Positions 42,900-55,552 of a stretch of 64,000 nt of DNA are shown here, one piece after another. The DNA is from Anthonomus grandis grandis (Eukaryota > Arthropoda > Insecta > Coleoptera > Curculionidae). The notes below the pieces were generated by a model. It was not told the DNA's origin. It searched no databases and was given only the letters and a program-made list of their open reading frames with translations. Location: NCBI RefSeq assembly GCF_022605725.1, contig NC_065550.1, positions 26,602,262 through 26,666,261 of the forward strand, read 5' to 3'. Within the stretch, counting starts at the first letter, position 1; every line of letters starts with the position of its first letter. Made by a program: the position numbers and the translations under genes.

Positions 42900-43627
42900 T
42901 TAATATTATGAATGTCGAGCCACGTGGCTTGCCCAGATCCATTTAAGGGTGATTATTCTTTGGCTAATATCTTGTACATGGGTACTCTCTCTCTGATCCA
43001 TTTCTTTGTTTTTCCATCTTTTAGATTTATTTTTGATAATTTTCTTTCGATGGCTCTTTGATGTACTTGCATTTTTTGAATTGTTTTCTTTTTCATTATC
43101 CAAGCGCGCCTTATATTACCACAAGGAGGATCCTCAATGGTAGATTTTTTATTTTGGTCTTAGGGCTAAATTTTTGTCTAGGACATGTTTTAGCTTTCCA
43201 TATGCCGCCCATCCTAATCTGATTCGTTTCTCTATTTCTATGCCTTTTTATGTTTTGTTAGGGTTTATCGATAGTCCGAGGTATATGTACGACTCTACTT
43301 TTTATGAGTTACATATTTTATTGGGTATTACGTCACTTATAGCAAAAATCAATTTACACGCTCAAAAAATTATTAAGACTTATTCAAGTAATTAAAAGAA
43401 ATATGAACTCAAATCTGTAATGATACCGTTCGATATACTTAATTTAATTTAAGTTCAATATGTTTTAAATACAATAATTTACTTGAGGTATAATAGATTT
43501 TTTATATACCTAGGAGCTGAGGTTTAATCAATTAATCTCTGAGCTCGTTTTTTCTTTTCATTATCCTACCTAACTTTGTTATGAATATTAAAATTAAAAA
43601 ACGATAAAAACAACTTGAAGACTTACT

Positions 43628-43690
43628 TTTTAAAAAATACCTAATTTGAAGTAACGTTTCGGTAGATATATCTACTACCGTTATCAAGGT
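43628..43690 (-). repeat. hammerhead-like motif 2
   Basis: On the minus strand TTGATAACGGTAG, a short AT loop, CTACCGAAACGTTAC. There is a perfect GGTAG/CTACC stem followed by GAAACGT, as in the 37.3-kb motif. The core differs at two positions and a T replaces the cleavage C. Confidence 0.45.
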
Positions 43691-43949
43691 AATTAAAGTA
43701 AAATTAAATTAAATTAAAAATATAAACAAAATATACTTATCTTGCAAATCTTCAGCTATATAATACCATCAAAACTTCTTCCTAATTCGAAAATACTTTA
43801 AATACTTTTTTTATATGATTTCACGGTTTATTAATAGTTTGACAAACTATTTTTTCTACTTTTTATTTTGACTGTCCCTGAATAGTTGGTGTATTAGTTC
43901 TAGCTTTAGGTTTTTCATTATTTCTTTTAGTCCCTTCTCGTCTTGAGCA

Positions 43950-44317
43950 AATAATAAATTGGTCGCACTAGCTGAGTTTGCTAAATACATCTTCAAGCTC
44001 TAAGGTAAAGGTCATTCGCGAGATAATATCTCCTAACTCCTCCGTTGATATTCACTTTATAATTTTATCGTATAATTAGATTTTTTTTGCTGTTCCTGGT
44101 AAAACCGGGGCTTGGCAAGGGTCGGAGATCGGGATACCCAGCATTTCATTTGATTTGATATATTTATAGCTTACTTATATGGTACTCTGGCTGCCTAAAT
44201 ATGTTGTTGAATTAGGTTTATGAACATTATTATTAATATTACATGTATTTTTATTTTTATTAATTTTTTGGGAAATTTCTTGTTTTTGTATGTAGCTATT
44301 TATGCTAAATAAAGATT

Positions 44318-44354
<37 letters not shown>
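43950..44354 (+). repeat. LINE 3' UTR with ATT tail
   Basis: Non-coding block ending CTAAATAAAGATTAGT and then about eleven ATT units (44322-44354). The trinucleotide tail and AATAAA-like word mark the 3' end of a LINE inserted in the RTE relic. Similar tails end the LINEs at 22.17 and 46.38 kb. Confidence 0.6.
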
Positions 44355-44356
<2 letters not shown>

Positions 44357-44969
44357 ATGATGAGGTTTAATGTAATGTAAGTTATAAAGTAAAAGTATTC
44401 TTCTCAATGATCCGATGTCTGCAGATATTCGATTTTGCTAAAAGCTTTTCTGAATCCTGCTTTCTGTTATAATTCAAACCGTTGTTCGAGTTTGTCACAA
44501 ATCTTCTGAATAATTCACATATGGCTAATAGGCCGATAGTTCTTGAGGTGGATAGAATTCCCTTCTGGTATTACTCCATTTATCAGATATCTCTTAAAAA
44601 GCTCCCGTAGTTTTTCTTTAATTTTTAGGTTACATTCTTTAAGCATTCATGGAAGAATATGGTTCTTTGTTATTATTCGTCTCATTAAGGGCTTCGTCTA
44701 TTTTCTAAAATTATGTCAAGTTATTCTATGGAGTTTATATTTATCATCATTTTATCACATTGATAAATTGAAGAAGGCAGCAGTAGATTTTGGAAAATCT
44801 ACACGCTTTGACTTTTTTGATTTGAATGATTAGTTTTATTCTAAATGTAATTTTTTTGTGGTTGCTATAATTTTATTATGTGTTATATTTTTTATCTAAA
44901 ATGATATTGTAAGAAAGAATTATTTTCTTTTATATTCTTTACGAATGTGATAATTATGTAATACCATAT

Positions 44970-46385
44970 AACGCCCAGTAAAAAATATCAGAAACTATGT
45001 ATCAGTTAGGTGCCAGTCATTTTTGTGACGTGGCTCTTTTACAATTTATATAATCCTGTTGATAATGGTTCAATGATGTTGAATAAATCATACCTTCATA
45101 ACAGATTTAAAAAAATATTTTCAAATAATTCTTTTTTCAAGGAAACTAGATTTTTATCAGGCATACCTAAAGGGTCAATCCTGGGACCATAATTATTCAT
45201 AATCTACACCTCAGATATACTTAAGTCATTAAAGTACTGTAAACTGAGAGCTTTTGCCGATGTACTCAGGTTTATCTTCACTTCCATTATCAGGATTATT
45301 TGCGTGCATCTTTAATAAACCAAGACCTGAATTTACTTAACCAGCTTTCTTCTTGCCATAATCTAAAACTCAACCTTCATAAATCAAATGTTATGATTTT
45401 TGGACCTAATAAAGATTTTCTTTAAAAAAATGTAAATATCTTATTAAATGATGTTTCTCTCCCAAGATGGATCGTGCAAAAAATTTAGGTATTGTCTTGT
45501 ATACTGAGTTGAGGTTTCGCGAATATGTTAAATTGTTAATTCAGAATTTATTTTATCGTTAAAAATTTTATATAATAGTCATCAGGTTCTTAGTTTTTAT
45601 TTGATGAAAATGCTTTGTGAGTCTTTGGTCCTGTCCAACTTCAACTACTGTGATTTTATTTATGGCCCTTGCTTAGACATTGCAGATAAAAATCGTATTC
45701 AGAAAGTTCAAAATACTTGCTCATGGCTAATATTTGGATTACGAAAATACTATCACATTTCACACACATTTAAAGAGCATAACTGGTTGAGGATAGACAG
45801 GCGCAGAGAGTTGCACACTGGTAATTTTTTATTTAAAGTTTTATTAAACCCGTCCCTTCCCTCTACTTTACGGAATAAATTTGTTACTCGTTCAAATATT
45901 CACACAAGAGTGATCCGATTTTCTGAGAGGATGATACTTCCTCCTTATTTGACTCCAACGTTTCAACGTTCTTTTACGTACAATGCCATTAAACTCTACA
46001 ATAACCTACCAACTGAATTGTCAACTTTAGATCAGCAGTCATTTAAATCAAAGTTTAAGAAATATCTTTTACATTTAACCTTCAACTCGTAATTTAGGCC
46101 TTTAATTATTTATTTTATTTTAAGCATTTTTTTTTAATTTTATATTTAGCTATTTAATATTTATTTAAATTATATATATATTTTGTTCTTTATTTAGGTA
46201 TTTAATCAATTTAATAGAGTTAATCCTTATATTGTAGGTTAAGTTTATGACCGTCGAGTAGGGTTCAGTGGGGATCTGTCTTAGCTAGACTGCGCCCTGC
46301 TTCTCGGGTACTTAATTATAGAATATTATCATTGTTAACTACATCTGTAAATTTTGAATAAAAGACATTTATTATTATTATTAAA
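44970..46385 (+). mobile_element. jockey-like LINE 3' portion
   Basis: 5'-truncated LINE on the plus strand. The polymerase C-terminal half is at 45010-46092, followed by a 270-bp 3' UTR ending TGAATAAAAGACATTTATTATTATTATTA-type tail at about 46360-46384. Confidence 0.8.
45010..46092 (+). pseudogene. LINE reverse transcriptase C-terminal half
   Basis: Blocks in order: LNKSYLHNRFKKIFSNNSFF, LSGIPKGSILGP (palm, Q replaced by K) then a TAA, LRAFADVL (FADD changed to FADV), SCHNLKLNLHKSNVMIFG, and a clean 163-codon end. The end reads LVLSNFNYCDFIYGPCLDIA, RIQKVQNTCSWLIFGLRKY, IKLYNNLPTELSTLDQQSF and KFKKYLLHLTFNS. The changed catalytic Asp and stops show it is inactive. The intact C-terminal frame suggests modest age. 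Confidence 0.83.
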
Positions 46386-46929
46386 CTAATAAATAATGAA
46401 CAAGAAAAAAAAATACAAAAGCTGTTTAACCAAAGCAAATATAAAATAAATAGTCAGACGAGGAAAGGAAGGATTGCTATTAAAAAAACTCGACTTTTAT
46501 CTGTTCTTCTAAAAAATCGATATTCTAATAAAAAATAAATAATTTTTTTCATATAAAAAAATAAACCAAACAAAACCGATAATAACACATTTATCTTTAT
46601 CAAAACTTACCATAATAAAAACTATTCGACTGCGTCTCATTCAATTTTCATGGCGATGGCGTCTTACAAGGAATTGAAAGATATGGAAATAAATTGCTCG
46701 TTCCTCGTGCGGTAAGGAATTATCACAGATTCAGCAGCTCGAGTAATATATTACTTTATATACATTATTCATACAATCCTTTCAAAATATATTCATAAAT
46801 TCTTAAAACGAGGGGCGCCAACATTTTGATAAGCTTACCACCGTACAATTTTATCGGCTGGATATATTTGGAAATATATAAAGACTAAAAGCTAAAAAAT
46901 TAGCTAGTAAATACTGAACAACTTCTTTT
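46386..46929. other. no gene assigned
   Basis: Contains ATGGCGATGGCGTCTTACAA at 46650 and an open reading to a CGTGCG|GTAAGG donor-like site at 46710. This is about 20 codons (MAMASYKELKDMEINCSFL) that could be a tiny first exon but has no supporting homology. Confidence 0.3.
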
Positions 46930-47990
46930 TTTATTCATAAACCTTGGAACAAAAGCGACATTTTCCATCGAGGTTGATTCAACTCCGCCAAGGCTTCATA
47001 ATGGATAATAAGGGTGTTTAATTTTCACCGATATAATACTCAAAGGAGCGGTGGAAGTGTGGAAATTACCCTGATTCTTTGCTGTTCTCATGGAAAAGTT
47101 TTACGCTTAGTTCGTTTGCATAATGCCAGCACTTAAAGCGAGTTTTCCGCGCCTCGATAATTAAGATTCATTTATATATGAAAGCAGAATGTTAATAGGT
47201 ATCAAGATATTAACATTAGGTTTTCATGTGCATTTCTTTAAAAACATCAAATTAATTTAATCAGAAACAAACCAATCTGGATAAGTCTGGCTCATAATTT
47301 ATTGCACTTGACCGGTATTCCGATGTTTCATACTTGACCCAAATAACTTCGTTCATATTTCCAAGTTATAGTAAAGGCTTATAATATTTATTTCTCTTTG
47401 AAGTCAGCCTATACGTCGAATGTTTTGATTCGGTGCAATTCACGCACATTTTTTTATCCATGAATTTTGGAACAAAAGCGACATTTTCCATTGTGGTTGA
47501 TTCACCCTCATCAAGGCTTTATAATGTTTATATAATAAGGGTATTTAATTTTCACCAATATAATACTCAAAAGCGCGATGAAAGTGTGGAAATTACCCTG
47601 ATTCTTTGCTGTTCCAATGGAGAAGTTTTACGCTTAGTTCGTTTACACAATGGCGACAGTTAAAGCAAGTTTGGTACGCCTCAACAATTAACATTCATTT
47701 ATACATGGAATGGGAATATTAATAAGGTGTCAATGTATTAAGTTACTATATTATAACCCCTATAAGTTCTCATATATATTTCTTTAAAAACCTTAAGTTA
47801 ACTTATGCATAAATAAATAAATTTGGATATGTCTGGCACACAATTTGTTGCACTTGACCGGTATTCCGATGCTCCATACTTGACCCAAATAACTTCGTTC
47901 ATATTTCCAAGTTATAATAAAAGCTAATAATATTTATTTCTCTTTGAAGTCAGCATATACGTCGGATGTTTTGATTCGGTGCGATCCACG
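46930..47990. repeat. tandem duplication of about 0.53 kb, non-transposon
   Basis: The segment starting GGAACAAAAGCGACATTTTC at 46946 recurs at 47469, and TTGATTCGGTGCAATTCACG at 47425 recurs (as TTGATTCGGTGCGATCCACG) at 47971. Period 523-546 bp. Best-kept blocks are GGAAATTACCCTGATTCTTT, CTTGACCGGTATTCCGATG and CCCAAATAACTTCGTTCATA. These blocks are far more similar than the sequence between them. No frame stays open through both copies. Confidence 0.8.
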
Positions 47991-49604
47991 CTTTTCTCGA
48001 ACTCTGGAATGTTGTAAGAAAATACACACGGTGAGTTTTCGATGAATGAATGTTTGTTGATTTAGAACCAAGCTGAAATGTGTATAATGCTTAGAGGAAA
48101 TTTATTAGTTTTGCTTTTCTTGTTTTGTCATATTTAAGTTTTGCTATTGTATCCTGTTTTGATTTTATTTAGTTTCTCGTTTTAAGTCCCGAAGTTGAAT
48201 TTGGCTTGTAACCAAATTTTCTTGGGTTAGAAAATAGAATTTGTCTTCACGATATGGATAGATTCACTTGGTGATTTAAAACCTAAAATAACTAATTGGA
48301 TTTAAAATAAGTTTTTCTTCTAAGTTAAAAATAAATCCGTCCTAATTTTAGGAAAAGATTTATAGGATAATAGGAATGGGAACTGTATTTAAAAGGCTTT
48401 TTTTAAATTAATCCTATAAAAATAATTACTTGGTAAATGCGAGCTTAAAAATAGAATTACATTATTTAAAAAAATTAATAGAATGAAAAAAAAACTGGCC
48501 TAATTCCTTGAAACGCTATACTTGGTATTTTCAATCTCTTAAACTGAATTGTATTGAAAATATTTTATTTATTTGGTTTCAGGCCTTTAAATTGAAACGA
48601 AAAAAATGTGTTTAATTAAGACATAAGGATATTAACTAAAATTTACATGGATGAGATAAAAAAAAGAATCTGACTTAATGACTTTCTTTGTAATTCCAAG
48701 CCTTTGAAATGACTGGGATTATTTATTTAAAAAAATAATCCTTTGATTAAAGGAACCGTTTTAATCTTGTAGAAATAAATTAGATATTACACCTTTAAAA
48801 GGAATACTAGATTAAAAAGTGAATAAATTTTGTTGCATTAAATTAAGTTAATAATCTGTTTTATTCCATTGAAAATTGAATTGGATTTTAATTTCTTTTA
48901 GACTATTAATGCCATATAATTAATCACTTAATCATTTTGAGCCTTTAAAAATCGATTTCCTAAAAATGATACTCTTTTCATAAATTTAATGTCTTAAGCT
49001 GCTACTTACTTTAAGAATATTCTTACTTTTTTAAATTTTGTTTCTATTTTAGTTTTTTGCTTTGCAGTAGTATCAACGATTAATAGAAAAGAAAAAATTA
49101 TTTAAAATATGCAAAAATATAGAAAGGAAGCTATTAAGGAAGATAATATTTCCATAAATTAATTAATTAAGATAATATTCGTTAATAAAGGTAACCTTTA
49201 TATGATAAAAAGCTTTTATATAAAAAAATAATTAATAAAAAAGTAAACACATGTATTTTTAAAAATTGCATTTAAAGAAATTACGTATTTTATTGATCCG
49301 AGGAGAATAGATTAAAAAAAAACAGCAATTACAGAAAATAAAATTTAAAAATATTTAAAATAATATTATTATTAACTAAAATTGCATATTAAAATTACAT
49401 AAATTAAAATGTAACGATGATTCATAAGAAAATACTTTATTATTGCTGTAGTTAATTAAATTTTTACAGTTATAATGAAACAAATTTTTAATTTTAGGTA
49501 ATTTTATGAAATTTCATAAAAAAATATTGGATTAAATAAGAAAGCGAGTACGTTTAAGTTAATAATATTAATTAGTCTCAGTAGTTTTTATGCCCTAAGA
49601 TTTT
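47991..49604. other. no recognised feature
   Basis: Very AT-rich DNA without motifs, TIRs or arrays that I can see. Confidence 0.45.
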
Positions 49605-50440
49605 ATTTGTATCACCAATGCTTTTTTTACATTATATCGACGTTTTGACCTCTAGGAGGAATATTACAAAGACTTAAAGCATTAAAAATCCGCTATGTTA
49701 AATGTTCTTAGACAGAAACATATTAGTGTGATGGAACAGAATTTGAAATTGTAAAATACTTATTCCATATATACAGCAAACAAATTTAATGATTATATTT
49801 ACTTAAAATTAGTCGCTAAAAATTTTCTATTTTACTGTTACAGATTAACAATATACAGGAGCGAATTAAAAAATGAAACAGATTTTACGGTACTTACATA
49901 TAAATTAGTTATCTACGTTAATAAATGATATAGAAAACAAAAATAAATATAGATCTATTTGAGGAGAATGCGATTTTTTATGTATACGTTTTCACAGCAA
50001 CTAAGTTTCAATAACCCTCTTATTTATGGAAATACCATAGCCGCCAATTACCTAGATTGTCAATTGAGACAGAATTTTAATTATTGCAGTACTTATATTT
50101 ATGAATTTAGATATTTATATAAGGTATAAACAATAATTTGATAACAATAATTTTTAAGAATTCGCTCTTCTTTATTTTTAATCTGTAAAAACCATAGATT
50201 TAGTAACTACAAAACTTTTATTCAATAATCTTAAGTAAATATTATCATTAATTTTGTTTTTATATGTATAACATATAGCATTTTCCATACTTTAAATATC
50301 TGTAATATTTTGTGTCCTAAGGATGATCTAATTGAGGTCGAAACGTCAATATAATGTAAAGAAATGGTTGCCTAAAGACGGTTTCTTATTTCTTATTCAT
50401 CCTGAATCCAACAGACATTGGTGGTGCAAATACTAATAAG
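49605..50440. repeat. foldback with hammerhead-like ends
   Basis: TATTTGTATCACCAATG near 49605 matches, inverted, TAGTATTTGCACCACCAATG near 50420. Inside, ACATTATATCGACGTTTTGACCTC (given in two parts, 49631-49654) matches inverted 50333-50360. The plus-strand end holds CTAAGGATGATCT, AATTG, AGGTCGAAACGTC: a 5-bp stem then GAAACGTC, hammerhead-like but with the G5 position changed. The left copy is more decayed (AAAA for GAAA). Confidence 0.5.
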
Positions 50441-53400
50441 GTATTGACGCATATTTTACTTAATAACTATAAAAGTATATTATACTGATTTAAAAAAAAT
50501 ATGATTTTTAAAAACTAAACTGAAAACAAAATTTGAAATAAATAATTTTTTAGAAATTAAAAAAAAATCTCTATTTTCAGGCACAATTTAACTTTTATGA
50601 AAATGCTTCACTCCTTTAATTAATACTGTAATTATTTAAATTATTTAACTTCTATGTAATATAGCTAAACTTTATCAGAACCTTACTATATTTGTATAAT
50701 TCTAATTGTAAAAGGATTTTTTTTGTTTAATAAGAAAAATAAAAAAGTATTACGAATTTAAATTAAAAAAAAAATTAGTGAAATATAAAATTATATTTTG
50801 GATTTTATTATACAAAGATCTATATACAAATTTTTATATTTTATGTTTATTCTGTAATGTTTTTTGTTTGTTTTTTTTTTAATTATTTTACTGGCTTTGT
50901 CTACAATATTTATTTCTTTTGATAATCAAGCCAATTATTTATAAAAAAATAGACAAATAGTAATTCAGGCCCACGAATTTTCAGACCTTCATAAAATTGG
51001 CTTTTAAATAAAATATTTGACTAACATTGTGTTTATTTAACAATTTTTTTTAACAATAAAAAAACGCTAGTTAACAATACATGAAAGTAGACATGCTTAC
51101 ATTTGAAGCGGTACTACCACTTGTTGTGAGTTGCAAGTTGATATTGGTTATAACGGTCCACATTTTGTAGTTTAGTCACTTTTAGTTTGAAGTCCATATG
51201 TGATGTATGTTAGGCTCTTTTAGGTTTTAGGTTCTTTTAGTCCATGTAGGAAGTTAGTCCTAATTACACATCTGTGTTAAGTTCACAACACTTATTTAAA
51301 ATCCCTATATTTATAACTATACACATTTTCACAATTTATTAATTAATATGAATACAAGTTTCAGTAGGCTTGCATATTTTTTTTTACATATAAAACAAAT
51401 AATTATTAGTAAATAATATGTTAGGTTTATTATTTATAGTCAGATATATGTAAGGATTATTATTAGGAATTCCTGATCTGTAAGAACTAACTGTTATAGA
51501 ATGAGTTTTACTAGCATTTAAGGTGACAGCATTGAAATCAAACTACCTATTTTGTCATTTAGCTTCAAGTCAAAAACATCATTCATATAAAGAATAAATA
51601 ATCATGAACGAAGGACCATGCCCTGGTGAACATTATATTTAATAATTTTAAAAGATTTTATTTTTTAACTTATTTTTTAGAACTAGTTATCGATCAGATA
51701 GATAAGTTTTCATTAAATCAAGGCACGGTCCCCTTATACCAACAGATTCAAATTTTTTAAGAAGAAATATTTAAATTTCAAAGATAACTACACTTCACCC
51801 TTGATTAATAGTAGTCTTATGATTAGAAGCTTTGGTGTGATTCTCAAATCACGGGACAGATTTACTATCAACCAAAACTCTTTATTTAGAACTCTGTCAT
51901 AATAATTTAATTTAATAACTAACTCGTAATAAATTAAAGTATTTTAATTTGAAGCGAGAGAAATTCGAATACTTCACTCTTAATTTGTCCTGAAATTATC
52001 AATCTTGGACAATTTTTTTAAGTAATTAAAAAAAAACTACAGCATTATCTTAATCTCCTAAGTCTTAGCATTGTCCAAAAAAATAAAGCACAACCTTAGT
52101 TAAGTTTATCTCCTCTAAAACAAAAACAAACTCGATTATAACAAAAGCATGTTTCCCATTTTCCGCTGCTGCTACGAAATCCAATCTAAACACGTTGCCT
52201 TCTTTTTTTTGTAAGAAAAACGTTAGAAGCAAGAAAAGGAAAATTAAAACGTCTAGAAAGTGGAAAAGCCGTACAAGAGGATCCTTACGGAGATAATTCT
52301 TTATATTTACTGAATAAGCTCCTCTTTTCCTTTTGTATTGTGAAGGTAAAGTAACGTTAATTTTATGCGGTGCTTTTACCTCGATTTATAAACAAAAATA
52401 CCGCACTTTTTTGCTTATTTTGGACTAATTCGCGGCGAATTTATTGCGGTAATGAGTTCGAGACCATGAGGCATTTAAATTGCATAAATCAACATTCAAT
52501 TTAGGTTCGAAATTGGATATTGGGTAGTTAATTTAGCTGAGTGCTATTGTATTAGGGATTTATATGCATTAATTTTAAAACCTTCAATTAACATAGGTTA
52601 TATATAGGATACATTTTTCTTATAATATTCTTTTATTCAATATGTATTGAGTATTTTGGATCATCAGTGCGTCAACATAACAATACGTCTTGACGTCAAA
52701 ACACATAATATACCCATCAGTTTATTTTCTCTGCGTTGGCGTTAGGGATCTCTATTTGAAAACACGATGATAACTTAGTTTTCGAGTCATCGATTTAATA
52801 ATTTTATTATTTTCAACATTCGATTTGGTCACCTTGGAATACAGTTTAGCCAACATTATTGACAAAAACATTTTTGTGGATTAAAAATCCAAAAATAAAC
52901 CTTTTTTTATACCTTGAATTTTGAATTGTTTTTCTATCTCACTTAATTGACGAGAAAAAGTCCCACTTTTTTGCATATCCCTGGATACACATTATTATAA
53001 ATTGCTGGGTACATGAATCCTGTTAAAAAAAGGCTTAAAGGGCAAAAAAGGATGAATAATAAATACTTGGGAAACCGTGAACTGAAGGTTTTACATGCCC
53101 CATACTGTATATTTCATTAACTTAAAAAATTTGCATAAAGAACGGACACGAGCTAGCATTATATAGAATATGTTAAATATACATCATTTATACATAGAGG
53201 GAATATAATCATGAGATCTGGAGAGGGAACAAAAATTGGGTAAGTCTATAATATAATATATAATTATTTTTATTAAAAAGGTGCAAGGAACTGATCTGTA
53301 TAAAAAAATATGGAGTTCTATAAGGTTATTTTAATTTTAGTGTGTTTTATAAATAAGTGTTTCTAAAAAAATTGTATTGTAAGTTTGGAAACTTATTTAT

Positions 53401-53539
53401 CACTTGGTATATATATATATGGAAAAAAAGGTAACGTAGCATTTTTCTCAAGTAGTTGGATTTCTTGTTTCATTTTGAGTCTTTTTTAATCATACTTCCC
53501 ATACCTATCTTTGGCGGTTTTCGAGAAAAAAAATTTTTT
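50441..53539. other. 3-kb stretch without recognised genes
   Basis: AT-rich. A patch at 52140-52480 has somewhat higher GC, with words such as CCGCTGCTGCTACG and TTCGCGGCGAATTTATTGCG, but no open frame or splice-site pair stands out. It could be non-coding regulatory DNA. Confidence 0.4.
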
Positions 53540-55510
53540 GCCTGTTTTTTGTTAAAAACCAAGGGATAACTAATTGTTTATTTCTCAGCTATTTAAGTTC
53601 CTAAAAAGCTCAACTTTTAAGCATTACTTTAAGAGACCATCTTGATTAATTTTCCACAGCCTGATTTAATCAGCATTGTACAGGGTCATCGAAAATTAAA
53701 TTAATATCTTTCATTTATTAAAATGGCGAAAAGTATTTTTTTTAATGGAACACCCTATATTTTATTCCATTTTCTACTAAATAGTTAAAATACCTTTAGT
53801 TTAATATAACTCATTTCGATACCTAAGTAGCCTCGTTTTAGAAATAAATACTTATTTCCATAAAATTTTATCATTTTAAACATTTTGATTTTGTAAGTTA
53901 TTTAGCTATGAAAATATCACAATGGCTAAATAAATGACAGTAACTTTTTATAATCTATATAATATATGATTTATAATCAATGGATAAAAAAAGCTTATTT
54001 ATACTACAAAATACTTCGTTAGTTATACGTAAAAGTAAAATAAATAGGTGTTTAGTTAAATTACTTCGAGAATATGTATAGAAAGTTTCCGAAATCTATT
54101 TGCACTGGTTTTTGAGTTATGGGCATTTTGTAAAATTTAAAAAAAAATCTCTCCAAAATGTTTTTTTCTTAAAACTGTGTACATTTCTTAAAAAACGCTG
54201 AAACAGGTATCTAGTCAAATTGTTCCAGGAATATGTGTCAAAATTTTCAGAATTTTGTTGCCACTCCTTTTTGAGTTATAGGCATTTTGTAAAAAAAAAA
54301 ATCCACTTGTCAAAAAATGTTTTTCTTTTCTTAAAACTTTGTTAATTTTTTGAAAAACACTAAAACCGGTGTTTTATTAAAATAATTCAGGGATAGGTAT
54401 AGAAATTAAAAAAATGTTTTTTCACTGGTTTTTGGTTTATGGGCATTTCATGAAATTTCGGAAAAATAAAATCGATCTCTTCAAAAATTTCTTTTTTATT
54501 AAAATCTTATCGATTTTTTGAAAAACTCTCGAAGAGGTACCTAGTCAAATTATACCAAAAATATGTGTAGATTTTTTCGAAATTTTATTTTAACTGGTTT
54601 TTGAAATATAGCTTTTTGTGAAATTTTTGTAAAAAAAAATAGTTTTTTTCAAAAATATTTTTTTTCTCGAAACCATGTGAATTTCTTGCAAAACGCTGAA
54701 ATAGGTGTCTAGTCAATTTATTCCAGGAATATGTGTAAAGATTTTTGGAATTTTATTTTTACTGGTTTTTGAGATACCTTGTTAAACGTGAAAAAAAAAT
54801 GAACCTTTCTAAAAAATGTTTTAAAACTTAGTTTTTATTGGTTTTTGAGTTATGGACATTTTGAAAATTTTTGAAATTAAAAATCGATTTCTTGAATTTT
54901 TTTTTCACAAAACTCTCTTAATTGTTTACAAAACGATGAAATAGGTATTTAGTCAAATTATCCTTAGAATATGTGTAGACATTTTCAGAACTTTATTTCT
55001 ACTGGTTTTTAAGATAGTCTTGTGAAATTTTGAAAAAATCGACCCTCTCCAAGATTTTTTTTCAAAACCCTGTATATCTTGAAAAACAGTAAAATAAAAA
55101 TTATTATTTATTACCCCACTGTGATATTTTCATAGCTTACTAAGTAATTTACAAAATAAAAATGTTTAAAATTATCCAATTTCACGAAAATAAGTATTTA
55201 TTTTTAAAACGCGGCTACTTAGATATACGGACATGTTATATTAATTTAAAGGTATTTCAACTATCGATTAGAATATTAAATAAAATATAAAGTGTTTCAT
55301 TTAGAAAAATGAACTTTTCACCATTTTAGCAAATTTTCATTTACTAAGTTATTTTTTTAATTATAGATTTGAATTTAATTTTCGATGACCTTGCATAATG
55401 CTAATTGAATCAGGCTATAGGAAGTTAATCAATAGTGTCAATTTAAGCTTTTAAGGCACTTAAATAGCTGAGAAATAAACAATTAGTTGTGCCTTGGATT
55501 TTAACAAAAA
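53540..55510. mobile_element. foldback element with a 165-bp tandem-repeat core
   Basis: Arms of nearly 400 bp (about 53545-53935 and 55110-55505) are inverted copies: GATAACTAATTGTTTATTTC and CTCAGCTATTTAAG on the left, reversed on the right. They also share GATGACC/GGTCATC and ATAACATG-type blocks. The space between is a tandem array. There is no transposase. Short TA runs lie on both sides (53408-53419 and 55517-55547), so insertion or expansion in TA repeats is possible. Non-autonomous foldback or MITE-like element, family unknown. Confidence 0.75.
54040..55100. repeat. tandem array, about 6 units of 160-170 bp
   Basis: The phrase ACTGGTTTTTGAGTTAT and variants recur near 54103, 54262, 54423, 54592, 54760, 54836 and 55000. 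TCAAATTATTCCAGGAATATGTGTAG-like words recur ahead of each. Spacings are 159-169 bp apart from one short unit of 76 bp. The units are diverged, so the array is old. Confidence 0.8.
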
Positions 55511-55513
55511 TTT

Positions 55514-55516
<3 letters not shown>

Positions 55517-55547
<31 letters not shown>
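55517..55547. repeat. (AT)n microsatellite
   Basis: About 15 AT dinucleotides directly beside the right arm of the foldback element. Confidence 0.95.

Positions 55548-55548
<1 letters not shown>

Positions 55549-55552
<4 letters not shown>

Larger units (their letters stand above)
42900..44720 (-). pseudogene. RTE-like LINE relic in two blocks
   Basis: Block 1 (about 44720-44395) reads on the minus strand LKNYRPISHM, CDKLEQRFEL and QKAGFRKAFSKIEYLQTSDH, the RPISL and QAGFR steps of a reverse transcriptase. Block 2 (about 43320-42900) reads ESYIYLGLSINPNKT, IEKRIRLGWAAYGKLKHVLD, VHQRAIERKLSKINLKD and LKWIWASHVAR. This is the YLG..I / RI..GW.AFGKL / QRAMER / LKW.WAGHVAR sequence of RTE-type C-termini. 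The order and strand agree with one element. The kilobase between holds another LINE's ATT-tailed 3' end. Stops and shifts are frequent. Confidence 0.7.

Noticed and set aside
42906..43103. 65-codon basic minus-strand ORF as a small gene
   Set aside because: It is the C-terminal part of an RTE-like LINE (LKWIWASHVAR) read from a frameshifted point.
44543..44833. 96-codon plus-strand open frame
   Set aside because: Shadow of the minus-strand RTE-like block (RPISH, AGFRKAF) at 44395-44720.
55517..55547. AT run as a replication origin
   Set aside because: A plain AT microsatellite beside a foldback element; nothing else supports an origin.
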